64,000 nt of DNA from contig CAWAED010000001.1 of assembly GCA_963781105.1 (NCBI GenBank), forward strand, positions 248,001 through 312,000, given 5' to 3'. Positions 51,972 to 60,478 of the stretch are shown here, one piece after another. Each line of letters starts with the position of its first letter. Position 1 is the stretch's first letter. A program made the translations under genes and the position numbers. The notes below the pieces were generated by a model. The model was not told the DNA's origin, did not search any database, and was given only the letters and a program-made list of their open reading frames with translations. This DNA comes from Palsa-295 sp963781105. Its GTDB lineage: Bacteria; Acidobacteriota; Terriglobia; Acidiferrales; UBA7541.

Positions 51972-51996
51972 GTAGCGGCCACCTTCAGGTGGGCGC
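51972..51996 (+). repeat. Single GTAG-headed palindrome
   Basis: GTAGCGG then CCACCTTCAGGTGG, a 6-bp hairpin behind a GTAG head, in the 140-bp gap between ychF and the barstar gene. Half of the complete two-hairpin element, or an independent single copy. Confidence 0.55.
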
Positions 51997-52037
51997 ATTC
52001 GCCTTTGAATTTGCCGATGATTTTGCGGCCGCGGTTT

Positions 52038-52352
52038 TCAGGCTGGAGATTTTGATTCTGGTTTAGAATTCTCGGTACGAACCTCCACTCCGCATCCGCT
52101 ACCCTTCAATTCGCGGATTAGCTCGACGAAATCAGTCGCCATCCCGGGGGCCCCTTGTCCGATCAGATCGTAGTTCTGAATGACCACGCAGTACGGCAAT
52201 TCAATCCGGTTGATTCGCCCGGTGGCGATGCTGTCGCGTAGAGCGTTGAAATTGCGACCCTGCCACGAAGGCGCTCCGACCGCTCGAAAGAACGAGTCAT
52301 ATACATCATCAGAGTTTTTCCAGAGCGCGCCATCCAGCAGGAGATCTTTCAT
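52038..52352 (-). CDS. Barstar-family protein (orphan)
   Basis: 104 aa from ATG 52352, with AGGAGG 5 nt upstream; a 20-codon upstream extension was rejected. LLDGALWKNSDDVYDSFFRAVGAPSWQGRNFNALRDSI resembles the barstar helix that plugs the active site of barnase. Barstar-type proteins neutralise secreted or toxin RNases. No barnase-like gene is adjacent. It may protect against RNases from competing bacteria or regulate an unlinked RNase. It diverges from the AlkA gene. Confidence 0.75.
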   Translation of the reverse strand: MKDLLLDGALWKNSDDVYDSFFRAVGAPSWQGRNFNALRDSIATGRINRIELPYCVVIQNYDLIGQGAPGMATDFVELIRELKGSGCGVEVRTENSKPESKSPA

Positions 52353-52462
52353 CGAGCCTCCTTCATCCGCTGTGCAATTTCGTGATACTCCCATATCGCT
52401 ACACGAAATCAAATCGAGCCACTTTCCACTTAGCCTCGCCTCCGGTATCCTTCCAAACGCCC

Positions 52463-53233
52463 ATGACTGAAAATATCCTGCTCCCCTTCGACCACCTCAA
52501 AGCCCACGAATTCCTCCGCGGCATAGATAAACGCCTGGCCCGCGTGATCGCAAAAACCGGCACATTCGAGTTCAAGCTCGACGAATGTGATAGCGTCTAC
52601 GAATCGCTCCTCGAAGCTATCGTCTACCAAAGTATCAGCGGCAAAGCAGCCGCCAAAATCTACTCTCGCATCAAAGCGCTCGGCGCCAACGGCCTCTGCC
52701 CCACGCCCGCGGAAATTCTCGCCACGCCCACTCAAAAGCTCCGCGAAGCCGGCCTCTCAGGCGCCAAAGCCGCCGCGATGAAAGACCTCGCGCAGAAAAC
52801 CATCGAAGGAATCGTCCCCACGCTCGAAGAAGCCGGAAAATTAACGGACCAGGAGCTAGTCGAACGCCTGATTTCCGTGCGCGGCATCGGCGCATGGACG
52901 GTCGAAATGTTCCTGATCTTCCGCCTGGGACGCCCCGACGTCCTCCCCATCCACGATTACGGCGTGCAAAAAGGCTTCGCGCTCACGTACGGCAAAAAAG
53001 AAATCCCCAAGCCCCGCGACCTGGCCGCCTTCGGCGAACGCTGGCGCCCCTACCGCACAGTAGCCAGCTGGTACATGTGGCGCGCCGTAGAACACTACGG
53101 CAAAACCCGCAAGCTAACGAAAAGCACAAAAGCCAAGAAGAAGCCCGCCAAGCCACTGAAGAAATCCACCAAGCAGTCCACCGCCAAGAAGCGCCCAACA
53201 AGCAGGAAAAATCTCCGTCGCAAGAGGCGTTAG
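52463..53233 (+). CDS. DNA-3-methyladenine glycosylase II (AlkA-like)
   Basis: 256 aa from ATG 52463. Base-excision glycosylase for alkylated bases. The HhH motif is VRGIGAWTVEMFLIF (139-153), followed by the catalytic Asp165 in LPIHDYGV. The part LLEAIVYQSISGKAAAKIY is the usual N-terminal HhH-GPD block. The last 38 residues are almost all Lys, Arg, Ser, Thr, Pro and Ala, a basic extension that may bind DNA. The TAG stop is the start of a GTAG repeat. Confidence 0.9.
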   Translation: MTENILLPFDHLKAHEFLRGIDKRLARVIAKTGTFEFKLDECDSVYESLLEAIVYQSISGKAAAKIYSRIKALGANGLCPTPAEILATPTQKLREAGLSGAKAAAMKDLAQKTIEGIVPTLEEAGKLTDQELVERLISVRGIGAWTVEMFLIFRLGRPDVLPIHDYGVQKGFALTYGKKEIPKPRDLAAFGERWRPYRTVASWYMWRAVEHYGKTRKLTKSTKAKKKPAKPLKKSTKQSTAKKRPTSRKNLRRKRR

Positions 53234-53276
53234 TAGCGGCACGGCATGTTGAAAACCGCCGCAGGAGGGCCGTGCC
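53233..53276 (+). repeat. Split GTAG palindrome
   Basis: GTAGC then GGCACGGC (53238-53245) and its partner GCCGTGCC (53269-53276) are separated by 23 bp of unrelated sequence, so the type A palindrome has an insertion at its centre. GTAG (53233-53236) partly overlaps the AlkA stop. Confidence 0.65.
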
Positions 53277-53327
53277 CGCCGCCCAAACGGCACGCGGATA
53301 GAACAATCGCGATCGCGCAAAGGGTCC

Positions 53328-53352
53328 GTAGGGGCGCTGCTTGCTGCGCCCC
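53328..53352 (+). repeat. GTAG-headed palindrome, GGGGCGC type
   Basis: GTAG-GGGCGC, TGCTTGCT loop region, GCGCCCC. It lies in the AlkA-DUF4149 convergent gap with the 53409 repeat. Confidence 0.6.
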
Positions 53353-53408
53353 AGCTTGCCCAGGCGTCAACGCATTCGCAGCCTGCACTTGCGATTTCTC
53401 TTTCGCCG

Positions 53409-53460
53409 TTCTCTGCGAACTCTGCGCTCCGACCTCTGCGCCCTCTGCGTTAAATCTTTT
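53409..53460. repeat. CGCAGAG-periodic dispersed repeat, long copy
   Basis: Read on the minus strand: AACGCAGAGGGCGCAGAGG, then GGAGCGCAGAG and TTCGCAGAGAA. Four CGCAGAG words lie 9-14 bp apart. Same family as the copy at 8801. Non-coding. Confidence 0.65.
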
Positions 53461-53484
53461 GACTGCTGCAACGCGGCGCCGAAT

Positions 53485-53973
53485 TCACTTCCCCGCCGCA
53501 AATCCCCGCACCGTAAGAAAAAACGCCACCAACCCAATCAAAAGCGTAGCCCCCTCCAGTTGCACCGAAGCGCGATGCAACCGGTCAAACTCCACACGCA
53601 AAGGATTCCCCGGCGGCGTAGCCATCACCGACACCATCTCCCGCCGCAAACCCATCATCCGCCGAATCACCACATGCTGCGACACCACCGTCAAAATCAC
53701 CATAATCACCACGCCAGCCACGGGCAAAATCAACCGCCGCCCCGCGCCCGACGAACTCACCGCCATAGCCGCGGACGCCAGCAAAAACAACAACCCCGCA
53801 ATCACTCCCAACGTATGCAGCCGCCGCAAAGTAAATTCCACCAGCATCCCAGCCTGGTCCTGGTTCCCCAAAACGCGAAAGGCCCCAGGCGCCACCGCCG
53901 CACTGAAATAAAAAATTGAACCTAGCCATGTACCTAATGCGAACACCTGTACGAATCGCAGGATGCTGGTCAT
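53485..53973 (-). CDS. DUF4149-family membrane protein
   Basis: 162 aa from ATG 53973 (a TTG one codon upstream is also possible). About four membrane helices, starting FVQVFALGTWLGSIFYFSAAVAPGAF, then TLGVIAGLLFLLASAAMAV, LPVAGVVIMVILTVVSQHV and GATLLIGLVAFFLTV. The pattern fits DUF4149, whose function is unknown. Converges with the AlkA gene. Confidence 0.75.
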   Translation of the reverse strand: MTSILRFVQVFALGTWLGSIFYFSAAVAPGAFRVLGNQDQAGMLVEFTLRRLHTLGVIAGLLFLLASAAMAVSSSGAGRRLILPVAGVVIMVILTVVSQHVVIRRMMGLRREMVSVMATPPGNPLRVEFDRLHRASVQLEGATLLIGLVAFFLTVRGFAAGK

Positions 53974-54109
53974 CAATGATTTCCGTTAGAATGATTTTTG
54001 GGCCGGAACAGAATTACTTGGGGACCAACGTGAAGGGACTCGGAGAGAAATTCAGTCGCCATTTTTAGCTACGAATGCTCTTCCGGCCGCATCTGAATGA
54101 GCGGGTGAG

Positions 54110-54185
54110 TGGTGGGCGACCAAGGACTTGAACCTTGGACCTCTCCCGTGTGAGGGGAGCGCTCTAACCACTGAGCTAGTCGCCC
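54110..54185 (-). tRNA. tRNA-Val (CAC), CCA encoded
   Basis: 76 nt on the minus strand. The acceptor stem is GGGCGAC/GTCGCCC. D-arm GCTC...GAGC and anticodon stem CTCCC/GGGAG enclose the 7-nt loop CTCACAC with anticodon CAC, reading GUG (Val). The T-arm is CAAGG-TTCAAGT-CCTTG. Discriminator A and CCA (54113-54110) are encoded in the DNA. The tRNA shows no mismatches in its stems. Confidence 0.97.
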
Positions 54186-54221
54186 ACAGAACCTACTTTT
54201 TGTAGCAGAAGGCCACGCGAA

Positions 54222-55178
54222 TTGCAATCAACGGTCACTAGCGCCAGCACCCGTCTCGCCGAGCTTTTGCGCTCCATTTCGCGCGTGGTAAAGGGCAAGG
54301 ATGACGTCATCCAACTCGCCCTCACCACCCTTCTCGCCCGCGGCCACCTGCTCATCGAAGATGTTCCCGGCGTCGGCAAGACCACTCTCGCCCACGCTCT
54401 CGCGCGCTCCTTCCACTGCACCTTCCAGCGTATTCAATTCACCTCGGACATGCTGCCCAGCGACGTGATCGGCGTCAGCGTCTTCAATCCCGCCACGCAA
54501 GAGTTCGAATTCAAGCCCGGCCCGATTTTCGCCAATATCATCGTCGCCGACGAAATCAACCGCACCACGCCCAAGACGCAATCCTCTCTTCTCGAAGCCA
54601 TGAACGAAGCGCAAATCACCGTGGACAACCACACCCATCCGTTGCCAAATCCGTTTTTGGTGCTGGCGACGCAGAATCCCATCGAGCATCACGGCACCTA
54701 TCCTCTCCCCGAATCGCAGCTCGACCGCTTTCTGATGCGCATCAAAATGGGCTACCCTTCGCGCGACAGCGAAAAAGAAATCATCCGCAATAATGCCGGC
54801 CACTCCCCGGTCGAAAAAATCGCGCCGGTGATGGACGCGGCCGATGTCGTCGCCATGCAGGAATCCGTCGCCAAAGTGAAAGTGGACGAGAGCCTGCTCG
54901 ATTACGCTCTAGAAATCGTCGAGCGCACGCGCCAGACCGAACAATTAAGCCTGGGCGTCAGCCCGCGCGGCGCTGTCATGCTCCATCGCGCCGCCCAAGC
55001 TCGCGCCTTCCTCGAAGGCCGCGATTACTGCCTCCCCGATGATTTCAAGCGCCTCATCGTCCCGGTCTTCGCCCACCGCGTGGTAGTCAGCTCGCGCTAC
55101 ATCTCCACACAGAAAAAATCCGAGCAAGCCGAAACAATCCTCGGCGAAATCCTAGATTCCACCCGCGTCCCTGTGTAA
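54222..55178 (+). CDS. MoxR-family AAA+ ATPase
   Basis: 318 aa from TTG 54222, with AGAAGG 9 nt upstream. Walker A GVGKTT (50-55), Walker B with DEINR (110-114), sensor 1 and the ATQNPIEHHGTYPLPESQLDRF signature of MoxR. MoxR proteins act as chaperones or activators for VWA and DUF58 partners. The DUF58 gene lies 165 nt downstream with a dispersed repeat between them, a common gene pair. Confidence 0.93.
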   Translation: MQSTVTSASTRLAELLRSISRVVKGKDDVIQLALTTLLARGHLLIEDVPGVGKTTLAHALARSFHCTFQRIQFTSDMLPSDVIGVSVFNPATQEFEFKPGPIFANIIVADEINRTTPKTQSSLLEAMNEAQITVDNHTHPLPNPFLVLATQNPIEHHGTYPLPESQLDRFLMRIKMGYPSRDSEKEIIRNNAGHSPVEKIAPVMDAADVVAMQESVAKVKVDESLLDYALEIVERTRQTEQLSLGVSPRGAVMLHRAAQARAFLEGRDYCLPDDFKRLIVPVFAHRVVVSSRYISTQKKSEQAETILGEILDSTRVPV

Positions 55179-55235
55179 CAACGTCATGCCGCAAGGAAAA
55201 CTGTCATTCCGACCGCTGGCCGCTCTGTACGAGAC

Positions 55236-55273
55236 GTTGTCATCCCGAGCGAAGCGAGGTACCTCTCTTCGTT
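55236..55273. repeat. Dispersed repeat of the TCATCCCGAGCGAAGCGAGG type
   Basis: GTTGTCATCCCGAGCGAAGC then GAGGTACCTCTCTTCGTT. A related copy is at 63561-63620, and a decayed one near 7336. It is non-coding and lies in the MoxR-DUF58 gap. Confidence 0.6.
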
Positions 55274-55343
55274 CCTGCGTCGTCCGCCGTCAGACCGCTG
55301 GCCACCTCGCCGGAGCCGCCGCACAATCCCGGAGCGCGCGCTG

Positions 55344-56726
55344 ATGGCCGATTCCCTCGTCCTCCGCCTCTGGCGTGCCCGCGACAAACCCGGGTGGCGC
55401 AATTTCGGCGTAGCCATGCTGGTCCTTTCGCTGGCGCTTGCTGTCGCGCTTTTTTCCGCCGCCGTGGCGCAACAAGGCCGCATCCTCCTCGCCGCAGTCA
55501 CCACCGTCCTCTCACTCGCCATGGCCGCCTGGGTCGGCATCACCATCGTGCCCAATCTCGCGCGACGCACCAGCCTCCGCTGGTTTGTCTATCAAGTGGA
55601 CTATCGCCTCACACGCGAAGGCATGGTCTACCTCGGCGTCATTGCCATTCTGATCCTCGCCTCCGTCAACACCGGCAACAACTTGCTCTTCATGATGCTG
55701 GCGTGTTCCATCGCGGGCATCCTGATTTCCGGCGTTCTTTCCCGCGCGGTCCTCACCGGCATTGACCTGAAATTTGACTTGCCCGAACACATTTTCGCCG
55801 CGCAACCGGTTCTCGCCGAGCTCGAACTGCGCAACGAAAAACCGTTGTGGCCGTCGTTTTCTCTCCGCGTGATTGGTGCAGCCAGGAAAGGTGCCACGCA
55901 AATCCTCACTCGCCCCGTATTTTTTCCGTACATCCCGCGCCTCGGCTGCGCGCGCCAAAAAGTAGAGCTAACATTTCCTCGTCGCGGCGTGTACCGACAA
56001 GATTCCTTCGGCATCCGCACCCGCTTCCCCTTCGGCTTCTTCGAAAAAACGCGCCACGTGGATTCCGAACTGCAGATCGTTGTCTACCCGCAGGTCGAGC
56101 CTACCGATCACTTCTACGAAGTCCTTCCGCTGCTGAGCGGCGAAATGGTCAGCTACTTTCGCGGACGCGGCCATGAACTGCATTCCCTGCGCGACTATTT
56201 GCCCACCGACAGCGCCCGCACTGTGGATTGGAAGGTAACTGCCCGCGCCGGCCACTTAATGGTGCGCGAATTCGCGCGCGAAGATGAACGCCGCGTGATG
56301 CTGGTCCTCGATCCCTTCATCGGTCCGCCGCCCAAGAGCGACAGCGTCGGCGCCGGCGCGCCCTTGGGAACCACCCCACCGCCGTCAGCGCCCGATCTCG
56401 CCGCCACGGCGCACGTACAACTGTTCGAACGCGCCGTCTCCATGTCCGCCTGCATCGCCTGGCACTTCAACGAAATCAATTCAGCCCTGCAATTTCGCAC
56501 CAACCGTTTCGCAACACCAATGGCCCCCGCCGAAGAAATCATCTACGACGCGCTCCGCGAGCTAGCCACCATACAGCCGGACCAATCAAAGCTCGGCGGC
56601 GAATTCCTCGACCAGCTAGCCTCCGACCACGAAATCTTCAAAATCATAATCACCGCGCGCCCCCAAAACACCATCCCCACAGCCCTCTGGTCCTCCTCCT
56701 ACTTCCTCTTCCTCAATTCGCTCTAA
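55344..56726 (+). CDS. DUF58-domain membrane protein
   Basis: 460 aa. Two N-terminal membrane helices, a third pair near 100-135, and a soluble region containing the DUF58 signature LRDYLPTDSARTVDWKVTAR (about 290-310), which binds or works with MoxR. A Pro/Gly/Ala-rich insertion separates it from the C-terminal part. It pairs with MoxR upstream; the mutY and transglutaminase genes follow on the same strand. Probably a cell-surface stress or assembly system, not proven. Confidence 0.85.
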   Translation: MADSLVLRLWRARDKPGWRNFGVAMLVLSLALAVALFSAAVAQQGRILLAAVTTVLSLAMAAWVGITIVPNLARRTSLRWFVYQVDYRLTREGMVYLGVIAILILASVNTGNNLLFMMLACSIAGILISGVLSRAVLTGIDLKFDLPEHIFAAQPVLAELELRNEKPLWPSFSLRVIGAARKGATQILTRPVFFPYIPRLGCARQKVELTFPRRGVYRQDSFGIRTRFPFGFFEKTRHVDSELQIVVYPQVEPTDHFYEVLPLLSGEMVSYFRGRGHELHSLRDYLPTDSARTVDWKVTARAGHLMVREFAREDERRVMLVLDPFIGPPPKSDSVGAGAPLGTTPPPSAPDLAATAHVQLFERAVSMSACIAWHFNEINSALQFRTNRFATPMAPAEEIIYDALRELATIQPDQSKLGGEFLDQLASDHEIFKIIITARPQNTIPTALWSSSYFLFLNSL

Positions 56727-56766
56727 AGCGCGGTGATGCGGCGCGCCGACGCGTGCCGCGACAGGT

Positions 56767-56788
56767 GTAGCGCCGGCGTCTCGCCGGC
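56767..56788 (+). repeat. GTAG-headed palindrome, GCCGGCG type
   Basis: GTAGC followed by GCCGGCG-TCT-CGCCGGC (56772-56788). A distinct stem with the shared GTAG head. It lies in the DUF58-mutY gap next to a second copy. Confidence 0.75.
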
Positions 56789-56802
56789 TCTTCGTCTTTG
56801 AC

Positions 56803-56836
56803 TTTGTAGCGGCGGTCTTCAGTGCGCCGCTACAAG
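56803..56836. repeat. Shortened GTAG element, type B
   Basis: TTTGTAGCGGCGGTCTTCAG then TGCGCCGCTACAAG: both ends of the two-hairpin element with the middle deleted, so it joins the first hairpin arm to the last. It lies upstream of mutY. Confidence 0.75.
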
Positions 56837-56884
56837 AACCCGCGAATTAGATCAGCATTCAAAGAAATGCGAGAATACGCCAGC

Positions 56885-57991
56885 ATGAAATCCACGCTCA
56901 CTGCCCGCACGCAAAAAAATTTCCAGTCCAGCCTGCTCAAATGGTTCCGCGCCCACCAACGCGACCTCCCGTGGCGCTCAAGCCGCGACCCCTACCGCAT
57001 CTGGGTCGCGGAAGTAATGCTGCAACAAACCCGCATCGCCGCGGTAATGCCCTACTACCAGCGTTTCCTCGATCGCTTCCCAAATGTCGAATCGCTGGCA
57101 CAAGCCCCGCAAACAGAAGTCCTGAAACTCTGGTCCGGCCTCGGCTACTACAGCCGCGCCCGCAATCTCCACGCCGCCGCAAAAGAAATCGTCGCGCACC
57201 ACAACGGCAAATTCCCGCCCGAACTCAACGCCGCGCTAGCTCTCCCCGGCATCGGCGCCTACACCGCCGCCGCAGTCCTAAGCATTGCGTACGATGTGCC
57301 GCTAGCCGTCCTCGACGGCAATGTCGCGCGCGTCCTCGCACGCATCCACGCCATCCGCGGCGATTTGCGCGCACCAAAAACCTGGCGCAATCTCACCGAA
57401 ATCGCCCACCGCCTGCTTGCCAAAAATTCCGCCAGCGATTGGAACCAATCCCTGATGGAACTAGGCGAAGTGATCTGTACGCCGCAATCCCCCCGCTGCG
57501 AAACTTGTCCTATCGCCCGCTGGTGCCGCGCCCACGCGCAAAATCTCACAAACCAAATCCCCGCCCCACGCCGCAAACGCTCCGCCGTCCACATGAAAAT
57601 CGCCGCAGCCATCCTGCTCGACCCGCGCGGACGCACCCTGCTGGTAAGAGATCCCGGCGCCCACGACGGCGTCCTCTTCTCCCGCATGTGGCAGTTCCCC
57701 GCGGTTGAAGTCACAAGCGAACCGAAAGCCGCGCTAGCCGCGCATCTCCGCGCATCTCTAAACCTGCCAGCCAGCGCACTAGAACTCGAAGCCCTGCCAG
57801 CCGCGAGCCACGGTGTAACCTTCCGCTACATCACGCTCCTTCCATTTCTGGCCCGCACCAAGCAACTGCCGACGCTCCCCCGCACCCGCATCCTTCCGTT
57901 AAAAAACCTCGCCAAGCTACCCATCTCCAGCGCCACAAAAAAAATCGCTGCCGCCGCGCTGCTACCCGGCCATTCCGCCATTACACGATAG
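56885..57991 (+). CDS. mutY: A/G-specific adenine DNA glycosylase
   Basis: 368 aa from ATG 56885; ATG 56867 (six codons upstream) is an alternative and neither has a strong ribosome site. It removes A mispaired with 8-oxoG. Catalytic Glu43 (VAEVMLQQTR), HhH LPGIGAYTAAA (120-130), catalytic Asp144 (LDGNVARV) and the FeS cluster Cys198, Cys205, Cys208, Cys214 (x6, x2, x5) are present. The C-terminal NUDIX-like domain that senses 8-oxoG follows. It sits between the DUF58 and transglutaminase genes of a MoxR-type cluster. Confidence 0.95.
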   Translation: MKSTLTARTQKNFQSSLLKWFRAHQRDLPWRSSRDPYRIWVAEVMLQQTRIAAVMPYYQRFLDRFPNVESLAQAPQTEVLKLWSGLGYYSRARNLHAAAKEIVAHHNGKFPPELNAALALPGIGAYTAAAVLSIAYDVPLAVLDGNVARVLARIHAIRGDLRAPKTWRNLTEIAHRLLAKNSASDWNQSLMELGEVICTPQSPRCETCPIARWCRAHAQNLTNQIPAPRRKRSAVHMKIAAAILLDPRGRTLLVRDPGAHDGVLFSRMWQFPAVEVTSEPKAALAAHLRASLNLPASALELEALPAASHGVTFRYITLLPFLARTKQLPTLPRTRILPLKNLAKLPISSATKKIAAAALLPGHSAITR

Positions 57992-58042
57992 GCGCCGCAC
58001 ACGCCGCCGTCTGCCTCCCCAGTGTTAGCATGATAAGAGGCC

Positions 58043-60301
58043 ATGGCCTCCACAGCGCGTCTCAGCACGCCGCCCCTTCCGGCGGTGCAACGTTACTTCG
58101 AGGTGTCGCTGTTTCTCCTCGTCTCGACTGGCATTCTCGCCGTCGTCAGCACCGGCAAACTCGACATTTTCTCCACCGTCGTCCCGGTAATCGCGCTCGC
58201 CTACAAAGCAGTCCGCATCTGGCGCGGCCGCTCACCCGAGCTTTCCGTACGCGTAGCCACCTGGCTGGTGCTCGCCTACTTCCTCTTCTTCCCATTCGAT
58301 CTCTGGGTAGTCTCGCGCGCCCTCTCGGCGGGTGCGCCTAACCCCGCGCTCTATTCCGCGCTGCTCGCCGCCGTCCACCTGATGCTCTTCGCGAGCCTCG
58401 TCCGCCTCTTTTCCGCGCATACCAATCGCGATTACGCATTCCTGGCCATGCTCGCCGTCACCTGCATGTTGGCCTCGGCGATTCTCACGGTCGAAACCAG
58501 CTTCCTAATCGCGCTCGCAATTTTTCTAACTCTCGCGGTCTCCACGTTTGTCGCGCTGGAAATCCGCCGTGGCGCCAATGACGCTGTCTCGCCTCCCTTC
58601 GATTCCGGCTCGCCGCTCGCGCACCAATTGAATCGCGCGCTAGGACTCACCTCCCTGCTCGTCGCCGTCGGCACGCTCGCCATCGGCGGAGTGATTTTCT
58701 TCACCCTGCCGCGCTTCACCGCCGGTTACCTAAGCGCGCTCAGCCTGCAGCCCAAATTGATGACCGGCTTCAGCGACAACGTCACCCTCGGCGAAATTGG
58801 CGAAATCCAGCAGAGCCACGCCGTAGTCATGCGCATTCACATTGATGGCGAGCCCTCGCGCGGCGAAGGCATGCACTGGCGCGGCATTGTCCTCACCAAT
58901 TTCGACGGACGCCGCTGGTTCACTCCCACTCACGAGCGCATCGCGTTCTTCCCAGATTCCGCCGGCATCTATCGCCTTGGCTCGCCGCCCCTGCCCGCGG
59001 GCGATTCCCACCCGATGCACTACACGGTGCTAATGGAACCCCTTGCCAGCGACGCCGTCTTCGTCGCCTCGCGTATCGAAAGCCTGCGCGGCCGCTTTGC
59101 CAACGACGTGGAACGCGTCGGCCCCAGCCGCCGCAACAACTACCTCCTCGTCGATCCCACCGAATCCATTTCCAATCCTTTTCACAACGCCACCAAAGTC
59201 CGCTACGAAGCCTTGTCCGATGTTCCGGACGTTCCTCCCGCGCAATTGCGCGCCGCTTCCAAAGTTTTTCCGCCCACACTCTCGCCCGACGATTGGCAAG
59301 TTCCGCCGCTCGACCCGCGCATTAAGAAACTCGCCGAGCAAATCACGGCGGGCTCCTCAACCGAATACGACAAAGCCGTGAAAATCGAGCTGTACCTGAA
59401 AGCCCACTACGGCTACACGCTCGATCTGCGCGGCCCGCACACCAACGATCCCCTCGCGCATTTTCTTTTCACCCGCCGCAGCGGCAACTGCGAATATTTC
59501 GCCGCCGCGATGACCGTCATGCTCCGCGACGTCGGCATTCCCGCGCGTTACGTCGGCGGATTCCTGGCGGGCGAGTACAACGACGTCGGCGGCGATTGGA
59601 TCGTCCGCTCCAGCGACGCGCATGTCTGGGTGGAAGTTTTTTTCCCGGGCTTCGGCTGGATGACCTTCGATCCCACGCCTCCCGGACCAGCCAAGCCTGC
59701 CGGCCTGCTCCAGCGCATGGGCATGTATTGGGATTGGTTCCAATACGCCTGGGGTGAATGGATCATCAACTACGATTTCGCCCACCAGGTCACGCTCGCA
59801 CAAAACGTCCAGAAAACCTCGCGCGATTGGAGCGAAAGCGCCCGAAATTATTATCGCGACAAGCAGCGCCAGATTATGGAAGCGATCGTCGCTCTCGATA
59901 AGAAAACCGAAGCGTCGCCATATTTCCTGCCCAGCGTACTGGTCTTCCTCATAGCCCTGCTGTTCTATCTGCGCGGCCGCAGCCTGATCGCGTACGTCGT
60001 GGCGCGCTGGAGCCTCCGCGCGCGCAATCGCGGCAACGTCACCGCTTCGCTCGCCACACTCGAATATCGCGAAATGCTCCGCCTGCTCGAAAAACGCGGC
60101 TGGAAAAAATCTCCATCACAAACCGCCCAGGAATTCGCCGCCGCCATCCCCTCGCCCGACGTAGCCGCGCCCGTCGCAGAGCTCACGCACCTCTATCAAT
60201 CAGCACGCTTCGGCAATAACCCTCCGCCGGTAGCCCAAATGTCCGCGCTATTAAGCGCCCTCCGCGAAATAATCCGCGCCACCAAACCAACCGCGCGATG
60301 A
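58043..60301 (+). CDS. Transglutaminase-like membrane protein (DUF3488-TGc-DUF4129)
   Basis: 752 aa. Five to six N-terminal membrane helices (20-210), an extracytoplasmic transglutaminase domain with the triad Cys483 (SGNCEYFAA), His527 (DAHVWVE) and Asp543 (FDPTPP), one more membrane helix (about 635-655) and a C-terminal DUF4129-like cytoplasmic tail. MoxR-DUF58-transglutaminase clusters are widely conserved, but the cross-linked or cleaved substrate is unknown. The gene ends 28 bp before a complete palindromic element. Confidence 0.9.
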   Translation: MASTARLSTPPLPAVQRYFEVSLFLLVSTGILAVVSTGKLDIFSTVVPVIALAYKAVRIWRGRSPELSVRVATWLVLAYFLFFPFDLWVVSRALSAGAPNPALYSALLAAVHLMLFASLVRLFSAHTNRDYAFLAMLAVTCMLASAILTVETSFLIALAIFLTLAVSTFVALEIRRGANDAVSPPFDSGSPLAHQLNRALGLTSLLVAVGTLAIGGVIFFTLPRFTAGYLSALSLQPKLMTGFSDNVTLGEIGEIQQSHAVVMRIHIDGEPSRGEGMHWRGIVLTNFDGRRWFTPTHERIAFFPDSAGIYRLGSPPLPAGDSHPMHYTVLMEPLASDAVFVASRIESLRGRFANDVERVGPSRRNNYLLVDPTESISNPFHNATKVRYEALSDVPDVPPAQLRAASKVFPPTLSPDDWQVPPLDPRIKKLAEQITAGSSTEYDKAVKIELYLKAHYGYTLDLRGPHTNDPLAHFLFTRRSGNCEYFAAAMTVMLRDVGIPARYVGGFLAGEYNDVGGDWIVRSSDAHVWVEVFFPGFGWMTFDPTPPGPAKPAGLLQRMGMYWDWFQYAWGEWIINYDFAHQVTLAQNVQKTSRDWSESARNYYRDKQRQIMEAIVALDKKTEASPYFLPSVLVFLIALLFYLRGRSLIAYVVARWSLRARNRGNVTASLATLEYREMLRLLEKRGWKKSPSQTAQEFAAAIPSPDVAAPVAELTHLYQSARFGNNPPPVAQMSALLSALREIIRATKPTAR

Positions 60302-60329
60302 ATCACCCACAAAGTAGGCCACAAAGGCC

Positions 60330-60404
60330 TTTGTAGCGGCGCACTTCAGTGCGCCATCGGTGTTGCCGCAACAATCGATGGCGGCCTGAAGGCCGCCGCT
60401 ACAA
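60330..60404. repeat. Two-hairpin GTAG palindromic element (BIME-like), third complete copy
   Basis: TTTGTAGC, hairpin GGCGCACT-TC-AGTGCGCC, ATCG, a 16-bp middle, CGAT, hairpin GGCGGCCT-GA-AGGCCGCC, GCTACAAA. The second hairpin differs from the copy at 41696 by a compensatory T-A to C-G change, so the stem is kept while the sequence changed. Confidence 0.9.
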
Positions 60405-60429
60405 AACCTGATGCCACAGCCTCCGTCAC

Positions 60430-60458
60430 TTGATTTCACTACGGGAATCCCGTACCAT
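60430..60458 (+). promoter_or_regulatory. Promoter with palindromic operator upstream of the HTH gene
   Basis: TTGATT (60430-60435), 17-bp spacer, TACCAT (60453-60458). The perfect palindrome TACGGGA-A-TCCCGTA (60440-60454) occupies the spacer and first bases of the -10. A protein bound there would block RNA polymerase, as in autorepressed antitoxin operons. Confidence 0.75.
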
Positions 60459-60478
60459 CTGAAATCTGGCAATACAAC

